A stretch of 64,000 nucleotides of DNA from Microbacterium proteolyticum (GCF_030818075.1 NZ_JAUSZZ010000001.1:2480001-2544000), one strand, 5' to 3'; positions 29,665 to 38,218 are shown, counted from the stretch's first letter. Numbers and translations: made by a program. The notes: generated by a model not told the origin, from the sequence alone.

Positions 29665-30296
29665 GTGGTCACCCGGCGATCGGCACGTGCGCCCACGACG
29701 GCGATGATCTCGGCCGCGCTCCAGCCTGTGGCATCCGTCCACTCGTGTAGCGAAGGGTGCCCGTGGGCCGGGTCGCCGAAGAAGACCACCTCCGTGCCGC
29801 GGTCGACGGTGGTCTCGCCGACGTCGACGACGCAGACGTCCATCGCCACGCGGCCGACGATGGGGTGCCGGCGACCGTCCACCGAGACCGTCGCGGCGTT
29901 GCCGAGGGCGCGGACGACACCTTGCGCGTAGCCACCCGTCACCAGCGCGACCGTCGTGTCGCGCGATGCCCGATGCGTGTAGCCGTACGAGACGCCCTCG
30001 CCCCGCAGCAGCGGCTTGGTGCCCAGGGCGCGGCCGCGCAGCGACAGCACCGGCTCTGCACCGGATCCCGGCAGACCGAACAGGCGCGCTGCGTCGAGGC
30101 CCGCGGCATCCATCTCGAGATCAGAGAGGACGGATGCCACCCACGCAGCGCCGTGGCCCCAGGCGTCGGCGGCGAGAACGTCGTCGACGCCGCCTGTCGC
30201 GCCCGGAGCATTGCGTCGCAGCGCGGTCTCGGACACCAGCGCCAGCGGTGCCACTCCCCCGGCCCCGGACGTGCGAGCGGGGAGCGTGGAGGTCAC
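29661..30296 (-). CDS. Alanine racemase C-terminal-domain protein, PLP barrel deleted
   Basis: A 211-residue protein. Residues about 80-205 match the Alr C-terminal domain: GVSYGYTHRA with Y104 at the place of the catalytic tyrosine, ALVTGGYAQGV, and VGRVAMDVCVVDVG with its conserved Met-Asp. The N-terminal ~75 residues keep a relic of the barrel (VLAADAWGHGA), in which the PLP lysine is replaced by A42 and most of the barrel is missing. It is the mirror image of the downstream gene, with which it overlaps. TAGTCT sits 6 nt before the GTG, a leaderless start. Confidence 0.8.
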   Translation of the reverse strand: MTSTLPARTSGAGGVAPLALVSETALRRNAPGATGGVDDVLAADAWGHGAAWVASVLSDLEMDAAGLDAARLFGLPGSGAEPVLSLRGRALGTKPLLRGEGVSYGYTHRASRDTTVALVTGGYAQGVVRALGNAATVSVDGRRHPIVGRVAMDVCVVDVGETTVDRGTEVVFFGDPAHGHPSLHEWTDATGWSAAEIIAVVGARADRRVTT

Positions 30297-30301
30297 CCAT
30301 C

Positions 30302-30308
30302 TAGACTA
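30302..30308. promoter_or_regulatory. Overlapping divergent -10 elements, racemase pair and ATP-grasp gene
   Basis: TAGACTA carries TAGACT for the plus-strand ATP-grasp gene (start 34 nt later) and TAGTCT for the minus-strand racemase operon (start 6 nt later). The two promoters overlap, so the divergent genes are probably regulated against or with each other. Confidence 0.45.
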
Positions 30309-30341
30309 ACGGGGTCCGTCATCCCCGACCCCGGAGCGTGC

Positions 30342-31364
30342 ATGCCAAGCCAGGGCTTCTCCCCCGTCACCCGCCTTCGCTACCTCGCCGACCGCGCCCG
30401 CCGCATCGACGTGGGCTCGGTGATCGAGCGGGCCAAAGAGGCCTCGGCGCAGCACGGCAAGTCGATGCCGCTCGTCGTGGCCGACATGCTCTTCCAGGCC
30501 GGCGTGAAGAACGTGGGTTTCCAGGACTACATCGACTACGACTTCGCGATCCTGACCCCGGCCGAACGTGCGACCTACATGACGCACCCCGTGTCGAACC
30601 AGATCTCGCAGAAGTACGACCACCCCGACTACCGCGGCATCTTCCAGGACAAGGTGGCCTTCGACCGCCGTTTCAGCGACTTCCTGCGTCGAGACTGGAT
30701 GGTGGTGGATGCCGACAATGCCGACGATCTGCGCGCATTCACCGAGCGCCTCGGCACCATCGTCACCAAGGAGCCGGTCGGCCAGGCTGGAACCGGTGTA
30801 CACCGCTACCATGCGGCCGAGGTCGAGGACTGGACCGAGTTCCACCGCGGACTCCTGGAGCGCGGCGAGATCCTCGTCGAGGAGGTCATCCGCCAGCACG
30901 ACGACCTCGCCGCCGTCTGCCCCGGCACGGTCAACACCACGCGCGTGACAGCCTTCTTCGACGGTGAGAAGACGCACATCCTGGCGATGGCGCAGAAGTT
31001 CGGCCGCGGTGCGGTCAGCGACCAGATGACCTTCGGCGGCTTCTACACGATGCTCGACGAGAACGGCCACGCCGTCGGCGCCGGCTACGACTCGCACGGG
31101 CACGTGCACGAGCTGCACCCCGATTCGGGGGTGCGCATCGCCGACTTCCAGCTGCCGATGATCGACGAGGTCAAGGCGTTCGTCGATCAGGTCGCGCGCG
31201 TCGTGCCGCAGGTGCAGTACGTCGGCTGGGACATCGTCGTCGGCCCGGACGGCCCCGTGCTCGTCGAGGGCAACTGGGGCGCGGGCGTGTACGAGAACAA
31301 GCCGAGCGTCACCGGCATCCGCACCGGTCACAAGCCCCGCTACCGGGCAGCCATCGGCTTCTGA
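30342..31364 (+). CDS. Sugar-transfer-associated ATP-grasp family protein
   Basis: A 340-residue ATP-grasp ligase-fold protein. The ATP-grasp core runs from about residue 115: TIVTKEPVGQAGTGV (nucleotide-lysine strand), EILVEEVIRQHD, GTVNTTRV, and the metal-binding strand WDIVVGPDGPVLVEGNWGAG with its Glu and Asn. Family members join a carboxylate to an amine or hydroxyl using ATP; this subfamily often sits near glycosyltransferase or cell-wall genes. It diverges from the split racemase genes, hinting at a D-amino-acid-containing product. The substrate is unknown. A strong terminator follows. Confidence 0.8.
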   Translation: MPSQGFSPVTRLRYLADRARRIDVGSVIERAKEASAQHGKSMPLVVADMLFQAGVKNVGFQDYIDYDFAILTPAERATYMTHPVSNQISQKYDHPDYRGIFQDKVAFDRRFSDFLRRDWMVVDADNADDLRAFTERLGTIVTKEPVGQAGTGVHRYHAAEVEDWTEFHRGLLERGEILVEEVIRQHDDLAAVCPGTVNTTRVTAFFDGEKTHILAMAQKFGRGAVSDQMTFGGFYTMLDENGHAVGAGYDSHGHVHELHPDSGVRIADFQLPMIDEVKAFVDQVARVVPQVQYVGWDIVVGPDGPVLVEGNWGAGVYENKPSVTGIRTGHKPRYRAAIGF

Positions 31365-31375
31365 AGTCTCCGTGA

Positions 31376-31406
31376 GAAGGCCCGCCCCTGTACGGGGCGG
31401 GCCTTC
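31376..31406 (+). terminator. Terminator of the ATP-grasp gene
   Basis: A 13-bp perfect stem (GAAGGCCCGCCCC and its complement, 5-nt loop) ending in TTCTT, 12 nt after the stop codon. Confidence 0.9.
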
Positions 31407-31428
31407 TTCGCGCGCGCCTCGGAGCCAT

Positions 31429-31510
31429 CCCTCGCTGACTCGGCCGCCGTGCCTCGCTGACTTGCCGCCGTGCCTCGCTGACTCGGCCGCCGTGCCTCGC
31501 TGACTTGCGC
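31429..31510. repeat. 21-22 bp tandem repeat CTCGCTGACT...CCGCCGTGC
   Basis: Four units of CCTCGCTGACT(T/C)GG..CCGCCGTG type follow each other, alternating between a CGG and a TG variant. The last unit runs into the first copy of the 110-bp array, sharing its TGACTTGCG start. Confidence 0.75.
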
Positions 31511-31975
31511 GAGATGTACGCCGCGGGGCGGGCGGGCCGGGCATATGGCGCAAGTCACGTGTGGTGTGGGCTCGGGGGTTCCCGGCCTGGTGTGGGTTCG
31601 GGGTTCCTGGTGACTTGCGTGGAATGTACGCCGTGCGGCGGGTCTGGCGGGCATATGGCGCAAGTCACGTGTGGTGTCGGTCCAGGGTCGCCGGTGACTT
31701 GCGTGGAATGTACGCCGCGGGGCGGGTGTGGCGGGCATATGGCGCACGTCACGTGGGGTGTGGGCTCGGGGGTTCCCGGTGGGGTGTGGGTTCGGGGTCC
31801 CCGGTGACTTGCGTGGAATGTACGCCGGGCGGCGGGTGTGGCGGGCATATGGCGCACGTCACGTGCGGTGTGGGCTCGGGGGTTCCCGGTGGGGTGTGGG
31901 CTCGGGGTTCCCGGTGACTTGCGTGGAATGTACGCCGTGCGGCGGGTGTGGCGGGCATAGGGCGCACGTCAGGGC
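31501..31975. repeat. 110-bp tandem repeat array with TGACTTGCG/CGCAAGTCA arms
   Basis: Copies start at 31501, 31611, 31695, 31805 and 31915: period 110 bp, with one unit shortened to 84. Each unit opens with TGACTTGCGTGGAATGTACGCC and about 50 bp later has the inverse GCAAGTCACGT or GCACGTCACGT, so each can form a long hairpin around a GGGCATATGG core. A GT-rich GGGTGTGGGTTCGGGGTTCC tail links the units. Long frames on both strands are artefacts of the period and carry no recognisable protein. With the tandem block before it, this fills the 31.4-32.0 kb gap. Confidence 0.85.
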
Positions 31976-32031
31976 CCGGGGGCGGTCCGCGTGGGGAGAA
32001 TCTTGCGGCGCGGCGCGGCGTGGGGACAGCG

Positions 32032-32067
32032 GAAAGGCCCCGCCCCGCGAACGGGACGGGCCTTTCA
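32032..32067 (-). terminator. Terminator of the sigA-cofE-like operon
   Basis: Inverted repeat GAAAGGCCC(GCCCCG)CGAA(CGGGAC)GGGCCTTTC starting about 10 nt after the stop of the CofE-like gene on the minus strand. Confidence 0.85.
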
Positions 32068-32076
32068 CGAGGGCTG

Positions 32077-32775
32077 TCAGTTGTGACGGACGATTCCGAG
32101 CGGCGTGGACTCGTGGCCCTGGCCCAGCGGGTTGTCCTTCAGGATCGCAACGAGACGCTTCTCGCCGGCCTTGTCGAGCGTCGAGCCGAGGATGTTGCCG
32201 CCCAGGTCGTTGATGTCGACCACGGCCACCTGCAGATCGCCGCCGAGCAGCGACTTCAGGCGGGCAGCCACCTCGCGCGGACGCTCCGGACCGAGCACGA
32301 CGGCCTGGTTGTAGGGCGGGATGGTGCCGCTGGTCGGGCCGTCGATCGCGCGGGCCTTGTCTCCGGCGATGCGGTAGAAGTCGCCCTTGCGGCCGAAGCT
32401 CTTCGTCACGGCCGAGACGGCCGCCGCGACGAGGATGCGGGGCGTTCCGCACTCGCGCAGCGCCATCTCCATCGTCTCGGGCATGCCGAGACCGATGCCG
32501 TACGGCGTACGCGTGACGTACTTCGACAGGAACAGCGCGAGCTTGCGGGGCTTGATCGCGTCGAGCTTGTACGAGCGGCCCTGCGTGATCGCGACGATCT
32601 TCTCGGTGACGAACAGCAGGTCGCCCGGCTGCACGGCATCCTTCGCGTATTCGAGGATGAACGCGTCGAGGTCGTCGCCCGGCATGACGACCCGCGTGCG
32701 GATCGGGATACGGGCGTACGAGGTGCCCTCGACGGTACGGGTGAGCGCCTTGCCGGCGTTGGCCTCGCCGCTCAT
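32077..32775 (-). CDS. Coenzyme F420-0:L-glutamate ligase-like (CofE family) protein
   Basis: A 232-residue protein of the CofE/F420-0 gamma-glutamyl ligase family. The N-terminal [19 protein letters not shown] and [17 protein letters not shown] segments, and the [13 protein letters not shown] stretch near the C-terminus, are typical and supply metal and GTP ligands. True CofE adds glutamate to F420-0; this is a short stand-alone form and no other F420 gene is in the window, so another amide-forming reaction is possible. The ATG overlaps the sigA stop by 4 nt, so it is translationally coupled to the primary sigma factor, an odd partner. Confidence 0.78.
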   Translation of the reverse strand: MSGEANAGKALTRTVEGTSYARIPIRTRVVMPGDDLDAFILEYAKDAVQPGDLLFVTEKIVAITQGRSYKLDAIKPRKLALFLSKYVTRTPYGIGLGMPETMEMALRECGTPRILVAAAVSAVTKSFGRKGDFYRIAGDKARAIDGPTSGTIPPYNQAVVLGPERPREVAARLKSLLGGDLQVAVVDINDLGGNILGSTLDKAGEKRLVAILKDNPLGQGHESTPLGIVRHN

Positions 32776-34097
32776 TCGAGGTAGTCCCGGAGCGACTGCG
32801 AGCGGCTGGGGTGACGCAGCTTCGCCATGGTCTTCGACTCGATCTGACGGATGCGCTCGCGCGTGACGCCGAACGTGTCGCCGATCTGGTCGAGGGTCTT
32901 GGGCTGACCGTCGCCGAGGCCGAAGCGCATGCGGATGACGCCCGCCTCGCGCTCGCTGAGCGAGTCGAGGAGCGATTCGAGCTGACGCTGCAGCATCGTG
33001 AAGCCCACGGCGTCAGCCGGAACGACCGCCTCGGTGTCCTCGATGAGATCGCCGAACTCGCTGTCGCCGTCCTCACCGAGAGGCGTGTGCAGCGAGATGG
33101 GCTCGCGCCCGTACTTCTGCACCTCGATGACCTTCTCGGGGGTCATGTCGAGCTCACGGCTGAGCTCTTCCGGGGTGGGTTCGCGACCGAGGTCCTGCAG
33201 CATCTGGCGCTGCACGCGCGCGAGCTTGTTGATGACCTCGACCATGTGCACGGGGATGCGGATGGTGCGGGCCTGGTCGGCCATGGCGCGCGTGATGGCC
33301 TGACGGATCCACCAGGTGGCGTAGGTCGAGAACTTGAAGCCCTTGGTGTAGTCGAACTTCTCCACGGCGCGGATGAGGCCCAGGTTGCCCTCCTGGATCA
33401 GATCCAAGAACTGCATGCCGCGGCCCGTGTAGCGCTTGGCGAGCGAGACGACGAGACGGAGGTTGGCACCCAGCAGGTGGCTCTTGGCGCGCTGACCGTC
33501 ACGGGCGACCCACTGCAGGTCGAGACCGAGCTGGCTCGTCTTCTCCGCCGCCGACATGTTCGACAGCTTCTCTTCGGCGAACAGGCCCGCCTCGATACGC
33601 ATGGCGAGCTCGACCTCTTCGGCCGCGTTCAGCAGCGGGACTTTACCGATCTGCTTGAGGTAGTCCTTGACCGGGTCGGCGGTGGCGCCGGTGATCTGCG
33701 CCGAGTAGACCGGGACGTCGTCCTCGTCGCTGGAGGAGATGACGATCGCGCCCTGCGGCAACGCCTCGGCGGGCTTGGCAGGAGCGTCTTCGTCTTCGTC
33801 GTCGTCGGACTTCTTCGCGTCGGTCTTGCCGGCGTCGTCGCTGTCTTCGACGTCGTCGTTGTCATCGGCCTCGAGGTCGACGTCGCCCTCTTCGTCGACC
33901 TCCTCGTCATCTTCGAGGTCGTCGTCGGCGGCCTTGGTCTTCGCCTTGGCAGGCGCGGCCTTCGCCTTGGCGGGGGCCTTCTTGGCCGGAGCCTTCTTCG
34001 CAGTCGTCTTCGTCGACGCCGTCACGGTCTCCTCGGAGTCCTCGAGCTCGGTGTCCTTCGCACTCCGGGAGCGGGTCTTGGTTGTCGTGCCTGCCAC
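32772..34097 (-). CDS. sigA: RNA polymerase primary sigma factor
   Basis: A 441-residue principal sigma factor. The N-terminal ~110 residues are a Lys/Ala-rich then Asp/Glu-rich region 1.1 typical of actinobacterial SigA/HrdB. Region 1.2 ([16 protein letters not shown]), region 2 ([39 protein letters not shown], with the -10-melting aromatic block [16 protein letters not shown]), region 3, and region 4 ([30 protein letters not shown]) follow. It directs housekeeping transcription. It is first in an operon with the CofE-like gene. A sigma-R-like promoter is visible upstream. Confidence 0.97.
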   Translation of the reverse strand: MAGTTTKTRSRSAKDTELEDSEETVTASTKTTAKKAPAKKAPAKAKAAPAKAKTKAADDDLEDDEEVDEEGDVDLEADDNDDVEDSDDAGKTDAKKSDDDEDEDAPAKPAEALPQGAIVISSSDEDDVPVYSAQITGATADPVKDYLKQIGKVPLLNAAEEVELAMRIEAGLFAEEKLSNMSAAEKTSQLGLDLQWVARDGQRAKSHLLGANLRLVVSLAKRYTGRGMQFLDLIQEGNLGLIRAVEKFDYTKGFKFSTYATWWIRQAITRAMADQARTIRIPVHMVEVINKLARVQRQMLQDLGREPTPEELSRELDMTPEKVIEVQKYGREPISLHTPLGEDGDSEFGDLIEDTEAVVPADAVGFTMLQRQLESLLDSLSEREAGVIRMRFGLGDGQPKTLDQIGDTFGVTRERIRQIESKTMAKLRHPSRSQSLRDYLE

Positions 34098-34282
34098 GTT
34101 TCGCCTTTCACCGGGAACGTACGTTGCACGGCCGCCGGTCGTTCTCGGACACTAGTAAGACCCTTGTCAAGTCCCGAGCCGAGGAGCGGGGGCTCCTGGT
34201 CCGGTTGACAACGGGTCAGGTTCTTCATTGTCTCACATCCTCGGACCGGCACTTGACGCGGACCAGGGATGTATGCGTAGAC

Positions 34283-34308
34283 AACGCTCTGCGGCATCCA
34301 TGCATTCC
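34283..34308 (-). promoter_or_regulatory. Candidate sigma-R/sigma-H-type promoter upstream of sigA
   Basis: On the minus strand GGAAT-N18-GTT matches the consensus of the oxidative-stress ECF sigma factors SigR/SigH. It lies about 185 bp before the sigA ATG. Streptomyces hrdB has a SigR-dependent promoter, which makes the location meaningful, but an eight-base match can occur by chance. A separate TTGACA (34165-34170, minus) has only a weak -10 partner. Confidence 0.35.
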
Positions 34309-34369
34309 CGGATGCCGGGGACCTGGCATCCGAAGATGTCGGGGCGACCGCGGGGTCGAGGCGAGAGGC

Positions 34370-35296
34370 TCAGCCGAGCTTGCCGCGACGGTCGTCGTCG
34401 CCGGGTCGAGTCGCGAGGAAGCGCTCCAGTTCAGCGGCGAGCTCATCGGCGCTCGGCAGATCGCCCGTGTGGATGATCGGCGTCGCCTGCGTCGAGCCCG
34501 CCATATAGGCGTCGTAGCGCTCTTCCAGGTTCTCGAGCATGCGCGTGAGCTCGTCGCTCGCCTCGACCTGCTCGGTGACCTTGGTGAGGAACTCACGGTT
34601 CTCATCGCGCAGCACTTCACCCGAGAACACCAGGCCGGTGGCGACGGTGAGGCTGTCGAGGGCGGCCAGGGCGGCCGCCGGATACTCCGTGTCCCCCAGA
34701 TAGTGGGGAACGAGCAGCGCGAAACCGGCGACCTTGGCGCCGGCTTCCGCGAAGCGGTATTCCAACAGGTGCCCGGCGGTGGAGGGCACCTGGGTATGCG
34801 GACGCCAGACGGAGTGAGCCTCGGCGAGATCGGGGCGGGTTCCGCTGACCGTGGTGCCGATCGGCCGGGTGTGCGGCACCGGCATGGGAATCGCATGCAC
34901 CCAGGTCACCGAGGCGACCTGGAGCCCCGCGGCGAGTTCCAGGACCGACTCGGCGAAGGCTTCCCAAAGGAAGTCGGGCTCGTACCCCGCCAGGAGGAGG
35001 AACGCGTGTCCGAGCGAGTCGTGGGCGAGCGAGAGCTCCAGGCGAGCCGGACGGTAGTCGGTCAGGTGATCTTCGACGAACGTGATGAGCGGGCGCCGTG
35101 CGCGGTAATCGAGCAGGACGTCGTTGTCGAAGACGACGAGCGGGTTGGGGTCGAGATCGTTGCGGAAGTACTCGACCAGACGCGTCACCGCGCCACCGGC
35201 GTCGGTGAATCCGGTGAGGGCGATCACGAGCGGCAGGCCCGACGGCACGGGCGGCGCCGCGGGGGCACGGTCGTACAGCGGTGCGTATGCGGGCAT
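34370..35296 (-). CDS. PAC2 family protein (proteasome assembly chaperone 2-like)
   Basis: A 308-residue protein of the PAC2 family, related to eukaryotic proteasome assembly chaperones; the bacterial function is not established. The N-terminal half shows LPLVIALTGFTDAGGAVTRLV, and the middle carries the family blocks VTWVHAIPMPVPHTRP and ALLVPHYLGDTEYPAAALAALDSL. The C-terminal ~60 residues are a predicted helical tail. TAGAGT lies 6 nt before the ATG, so it is probably leaderless. It diverges from pepA with 85 bp between the starts. Confidence 0.88.
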   Translation of the reverse strand: MPAYAPLYDRAPAAPPVPSGLPLVIALTGFTDAGGAVTRLVEYFRNDLDPNPLVVFDNDVLLDYRARRPLITFVEDHLTDYRPARLELSLAHDSLGHAFLLLAGYEPDFLWEAFAESVLELAAGLQVASVTWVHAIPMPVPHTRPIGTTVSGTRPDLAEAHSVWRPHTQVPSTAGHLLEYRFAEAGAKVAGFALLVPHYLGDTEYPAAALAALDSLTVATGLVFSGEVLRDENREFLTKVTEQVEASDELTRMLENLEERYDAYMAGSTQATPIIHTGDLPSADELAAELERFLATRPGDDDRRGKLG

Positions 35297-35302
35297 AGCA
35301 CC

Positions 35303-35308
35303 ACTCTA
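35303..35308 (-). promoter_or_regulatory. Leaderless-type -10 element of the PAC2 gene
   Basis: TAGAGT on the minus strand, 6 nt before the ATG at 35296. Confidence 0.5.
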
Positions 35309-35368
35309 CGAGCGCTCCCGGATGGCTCGGCCGCGGTGCGTCCCGCTGCTAGCGAACACACCCGAACC

Positions 35369-35374
35369 TAGGAT
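35369..35374 (+). promoter_or_regulatory. Leaderless-type -10 element of pepA
   Basis: TAGGAT, 7 nt before the ATG at 35382. It overlaps the alternative upstream ATG at 35373, which argues against that start. Confidence 0.5.
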
Positions 35375-35381
35375 GGATGCC

Positions 35382-36848
35382 ATGCCCTTCCCCTCCGTGG
35401 CGTACACCGACGCCCCCGTACGCGAGTCCGACGCCGACGCGATCCTCCTGATCGTCCCGACCCCCTCGGAGGGGGCACCCGACCCCGACGGATGGGACGG
35501 CCTCGGTGCCGCGCTCACGGCGGTCGGCTTCACGGGAGCGACCGGTTCGTTCCAGCGCGTGCATGTTCCCGGCGTGCAGACGCCGCTCGCTGTCGCGGGC
35601 GCGGGCACCGACCCGGGCGACGCCGCCCTGCGGGATGCCGCCGGCGTGGGACTGCGACAGCTCACGGGTTTCGCGCACGTCGCCGTCCAGGCCCTCGTCG
35701 ACGCGCCGTGGCGCCCCCTCGCCGAGGGAGCGGCTCTCGGCGGTTACCGCTTCGCCGATTACAAGAAGAAGTCGCCGAAGCCGCGGGCATCGCGCGTGAG
35801 CGTCAGTGCCTCGGCGGCACCGTCCGCGAGCGACGAGGCGGCCGTTGCCGCCATCTCCGGCGCCGTGGCGCTGGTGAAGGATCTCGTGACCACCCCCGCC
35901 GAGTGGCTGGGGCCGGCCGACTTCGCCGAGGCCGCCGTCGCGGCCGTCGACGGTCTGCCGGTCGAGGTGGAGGTGCTCGACGAGGTCGCCCTGCGCGACG
36001 GCGGGTACGGCGGCATCCTGGGCGTGGGGCAGGGTTCGGATCGTCCGCCGCGTCTGGTGCGACTGGACTACTCCCCCGAGGGGGCGTCGCGTCGCGTCGC
36101 GCTCGTCGGCAAGGGCATCACGTTCGACACCGGCGGTCTCTCGCTCAAGCCCGCGGCATCCATGGTCGGGATGAAGTACGACATGTGCGGCGCGGCGACG
36201 GTGCTCGCCGTCTTCAAGGCTGCTGCCGAGATGCAGCTGCCGGTGCAGCTGAGCGCGTGGCTGTGCATCGCCGACAACATGCCGTCGGGCCGCGCGACGC
36301 GTCCCGGCGACGTGCTGCGTACGTTGGACGGCACGACGGTCGAGGTTCTCAACACCGACGCCGAGGGTCGTCTCGTCCTCGCCGACGGTCTGGCCGCCGC
36401 CAGCCGCGAGAAGCCCGATCTCATCGTCGACGTGGCGACGCTGACCGGGGCCATCACGGTCGCCCTCGGCACCCGCCACACCGGCGTCATGGGAGACGAC
36501 GACGCGGTGGCCTCGTACCTGGCCGCGGCCGGCCGTGCCGCCGAGCTCGCGTGGCAGCTGCCGCTGCCCGACCACATGGTCGACGACCTCGACTCCCCCA
36601 TCGCCGACCTGCAGAACGCGAAGATCGGCGACCCCGCCGGCGGATCGCTGTTCGCCGCCCTCTTCCTGCGTCACTTCGTCGGTCGCGTGTCCGAAGACGC
36701 CGACGCGGCCCGCATCCCATGGGTGCACCTGGACATCGCCGGCGTCGGCATGAACAAGTCGGCCCCCTTCGGGTACACCGACAAGGGGGTGACGGGCGCG
36801 ACCGTCCGGACGCTGATCGAGCTGCTCACCGCGGAGAGCGCACGATGA
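35382..36848 (+). CDS. pepA: Leucyl aminopeptidase (M17)
   Basis: A 488-residue cytosolic M17 metallo-aminopeptidase that removes N-terminal residues from peptides. The catalytic C-terminal domain has the metal-binding and active-site blocks VGKGITFDTGGLSLKP and the signature NTDAEGRLVLADGL. The N-terminal domain is the usual macro-like fold. An in-frame ATG lies 9 nt upstream, but TAGGAT placed 7 nt before 35382 favours this start. The stop overlaps the lpdA start (ATGA), so aminopeptidase and dihydrolipoyl dehydrogenase are translated from one message. Confidence 0.94.
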   Translation: MPFPSVAYTDAPVRESDADAILLIVPTPSEGAPDPDGWDGLGAALTAVGFTGATGSFQRVHVPGVQTPLAVAGAGTDPGDAALRDAAGVGLRQLTGFAHVAVQALVDAPWRPLAEGAALGGYRFADYKKKSPKPRASRVSVSASAAPSASDEAAVAAISGAVALVKDLVTTPAEWLGPADFAEAAVAAVDGLPVEVEVLDEVALRDGGYGGILGVGQGSDRPPRLVRLDYSPEGASRRVALVGKGITFDTGGLSLKPAASMVGMKYDMCGAATVLAVFKAAAEMQLPVQLSAWLCIADNMPSGRATRPGDVLRTLDGTTVEVLNTDAEGRLVLADGLAAASREKPDLIVDVATLTGAITVALGTRHTGVMGDDDAVASYLAAAGRAAELAWQLPLPDHMVDDLDSPIADLQNAKIGDPAGGSLFAALFLRHFVGRVSEDADAARIPWVHLDIAGVGMNKSAPFGYTDKGVTGATVRTLIELLTAESAR

Positions 36849-38218
36849 CCGAGCACTCCGCCGACGTCGTCGTCCTGGGCGGCGGAAGCGGCGGGTATGC
36901 GGCGGCGCTTCGACTCGCCGAGCTCGGGAAGGACGTCGTCCTCGTCGAGAAGGACAAGCTCGGCGGCACGTGCCTGCACCGCGGCTGCATCCCGACCAAG
37001 GCTCTGCTGCACGCGGGGGAGGTGGCGGACGCCGCCCGTGGCGCCGCCGACATCGGCGTCGACGTCACCCTCGCCGGGATCGACCCGGTCCGCGTCCGTG
37101 CGTACCGCGACGGCATCGTCGCCAAGAAGTTCAAGGGCCTCGAGGGCCTGGTCTCCGCGCGCGGCATTCGCGTCGTCTCCGGCGAGGGCACGCTCGAAGC
37201 CGGCCCTGCCGTGCGCGTCGGCGACGACGTCTACCGCGGATCCGACGTCATCCTCGCCACCGGCTCGTACAGCCGGAGCCTCCCGGGCCTCGAGATCGGC
37301 GGTCGCGTCCTCACGAGCGAACAGGCTCTCGATCTCGACGTCATCCCCGAGCGGGTCGTCGTGTTGGGCGGCGGAGTCATCGGCGTCGAGTTCGCCAGCG
37401 TCTGGCGTTCGTTCGGCGTCGACGTCACGATCGTCGAGGCACTCCCGCATCTGCTGCCCGCCGAGGACGTGTCCTCCAGCAAGGCGCTGGAGCGGGCGTT
37501 CCGCAAGCGCGGGATCGCGTTTCAGCTCGGTCGTCGTTTCGCGTCTCTCACGCAGACGCCGGATGCCGTGACCATCACGCTCGACGACGGTTCGGAGCTC
37601 TCGGCCGACTACGTCCTGGTCGCCGTCGGACGCGGACCCGCCACGGCGGGCCTCGGGTACGAGGAGGCGGGGGTCGTGCTCGACCGCGGGTTCGTGCAGA
37701 CCGACGAGCGCCTGCGCACCGCCGCCGCGCACGTCTGGGCCGTGGGTGACATCGTGCCCGGCCTGCAGCTGGCTCACCGCGGGTTCCAACAGGGCATCTT
37801 CGTCGCCGAAGAGATCGCGGGTCTGTCGCCCGTGCTCGTACCCGACGTGGACGTCCCGCGCGTCGCCTACTCGCACCCGGAAGTGGCTTCCGTGGGGCTC
37901 ACCGAAGCGCAGGCGCAGGATCGTTATGGATCCGAGGCCGTGAAGGCGTACGAGTACAACCTGGCCGGTAATGGCCGCAGCGAGATCATCGGCACGTCGG
38001 GCATCGTCAAGATCGTCCGTCGCGTCGACGGGCCGGTCGTCGGCGCCCATCTCGTGGGCGACCGAGTGGGCGAACTCATCTCGGAAGCGCAGCTCGCGGT
38101 GGGCTGGGAAGCGCACCCCGAAGACATCGCGCCGTTCGTCCACGCCCACCCGACCCAGAGCGAAGCGCTCGGCGAGGCATTCCTCGCCCTCGCCGGCAAG
38201 CCCCTGCACGCACTCTGA
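36845..38218 (+). CDS. lpdA: Dihydrolipoyl dehydrogenase
   Basis: A 457-residue FAD enzyme (E3) that reoxidises the dihydrolipoyl groups of 2-oxo-acid dehydrogenase complexes with NAD. The FAD-binding GGGSGGYAA motif is at residues 12-20, the redox disulfide is C43/C48 in GGTCLHRGCIP, the NAD-binding VVLGGGVIGVEFAS follows near residue 175, and the C-terminal His-Glu pair lies in HAHPTQSE. It is translationally coupled to pepA and lies 53 bp before sucB, whose lipoyl domains are its substrates. These three genes probably form one transcription unit with an extra promoter before sucB. Confidence 0.96.
   Translation: MTEHSADVVVLGGGSGGYAAALRLAELGKDVVLVEKDKLGGTCLHRGCIPTKALLHAGEVADAARGAADIGVDVTLAGIDPVRVRAYRDGIVAKKFKGLEGLVSARGIRVVSGEGTLEAGPAVRVGDDVYRGSDVILATGSYSRSLPGLEIGGRVLTSEQALDLDVIPERVVVLGGGVIGVEFASVWRSFGVDVTIVEALPHLLPAEDVSSSKALERAFRKRGIAFQLGRRFASLTQTPDAVTITLDDGSELSADYVLVAVGRGPATAGLGYEEAGVVLDRGFVQTDERLRTAAAHVWAVGDIVPGLQLAHRGFQQGIFVAEEIAGLSPVLVPDVDVPRVAYSHPEVASVGLTEAQAQDRYGSEAVKAYEYNLAGNGRSEIIGTSGIVKIVRRVDGPVVGAHLVGDRVGELISEAQLAVGWEAHPEDIAPFVHAHPTQSEALGEAFLALAGKPLHAL

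Noticed and set aside
31429-31975. CRISPR array
   Set aside because: The whole unit is repeated, including what would be spacers; spacing is 110 bp and no cas gene is in the window.
31505-32213. Open frames on both strands across the 110-bp array
   Set aside because: They are the repeat read as protein in alternative frames; no start signal and no recognisable domain.
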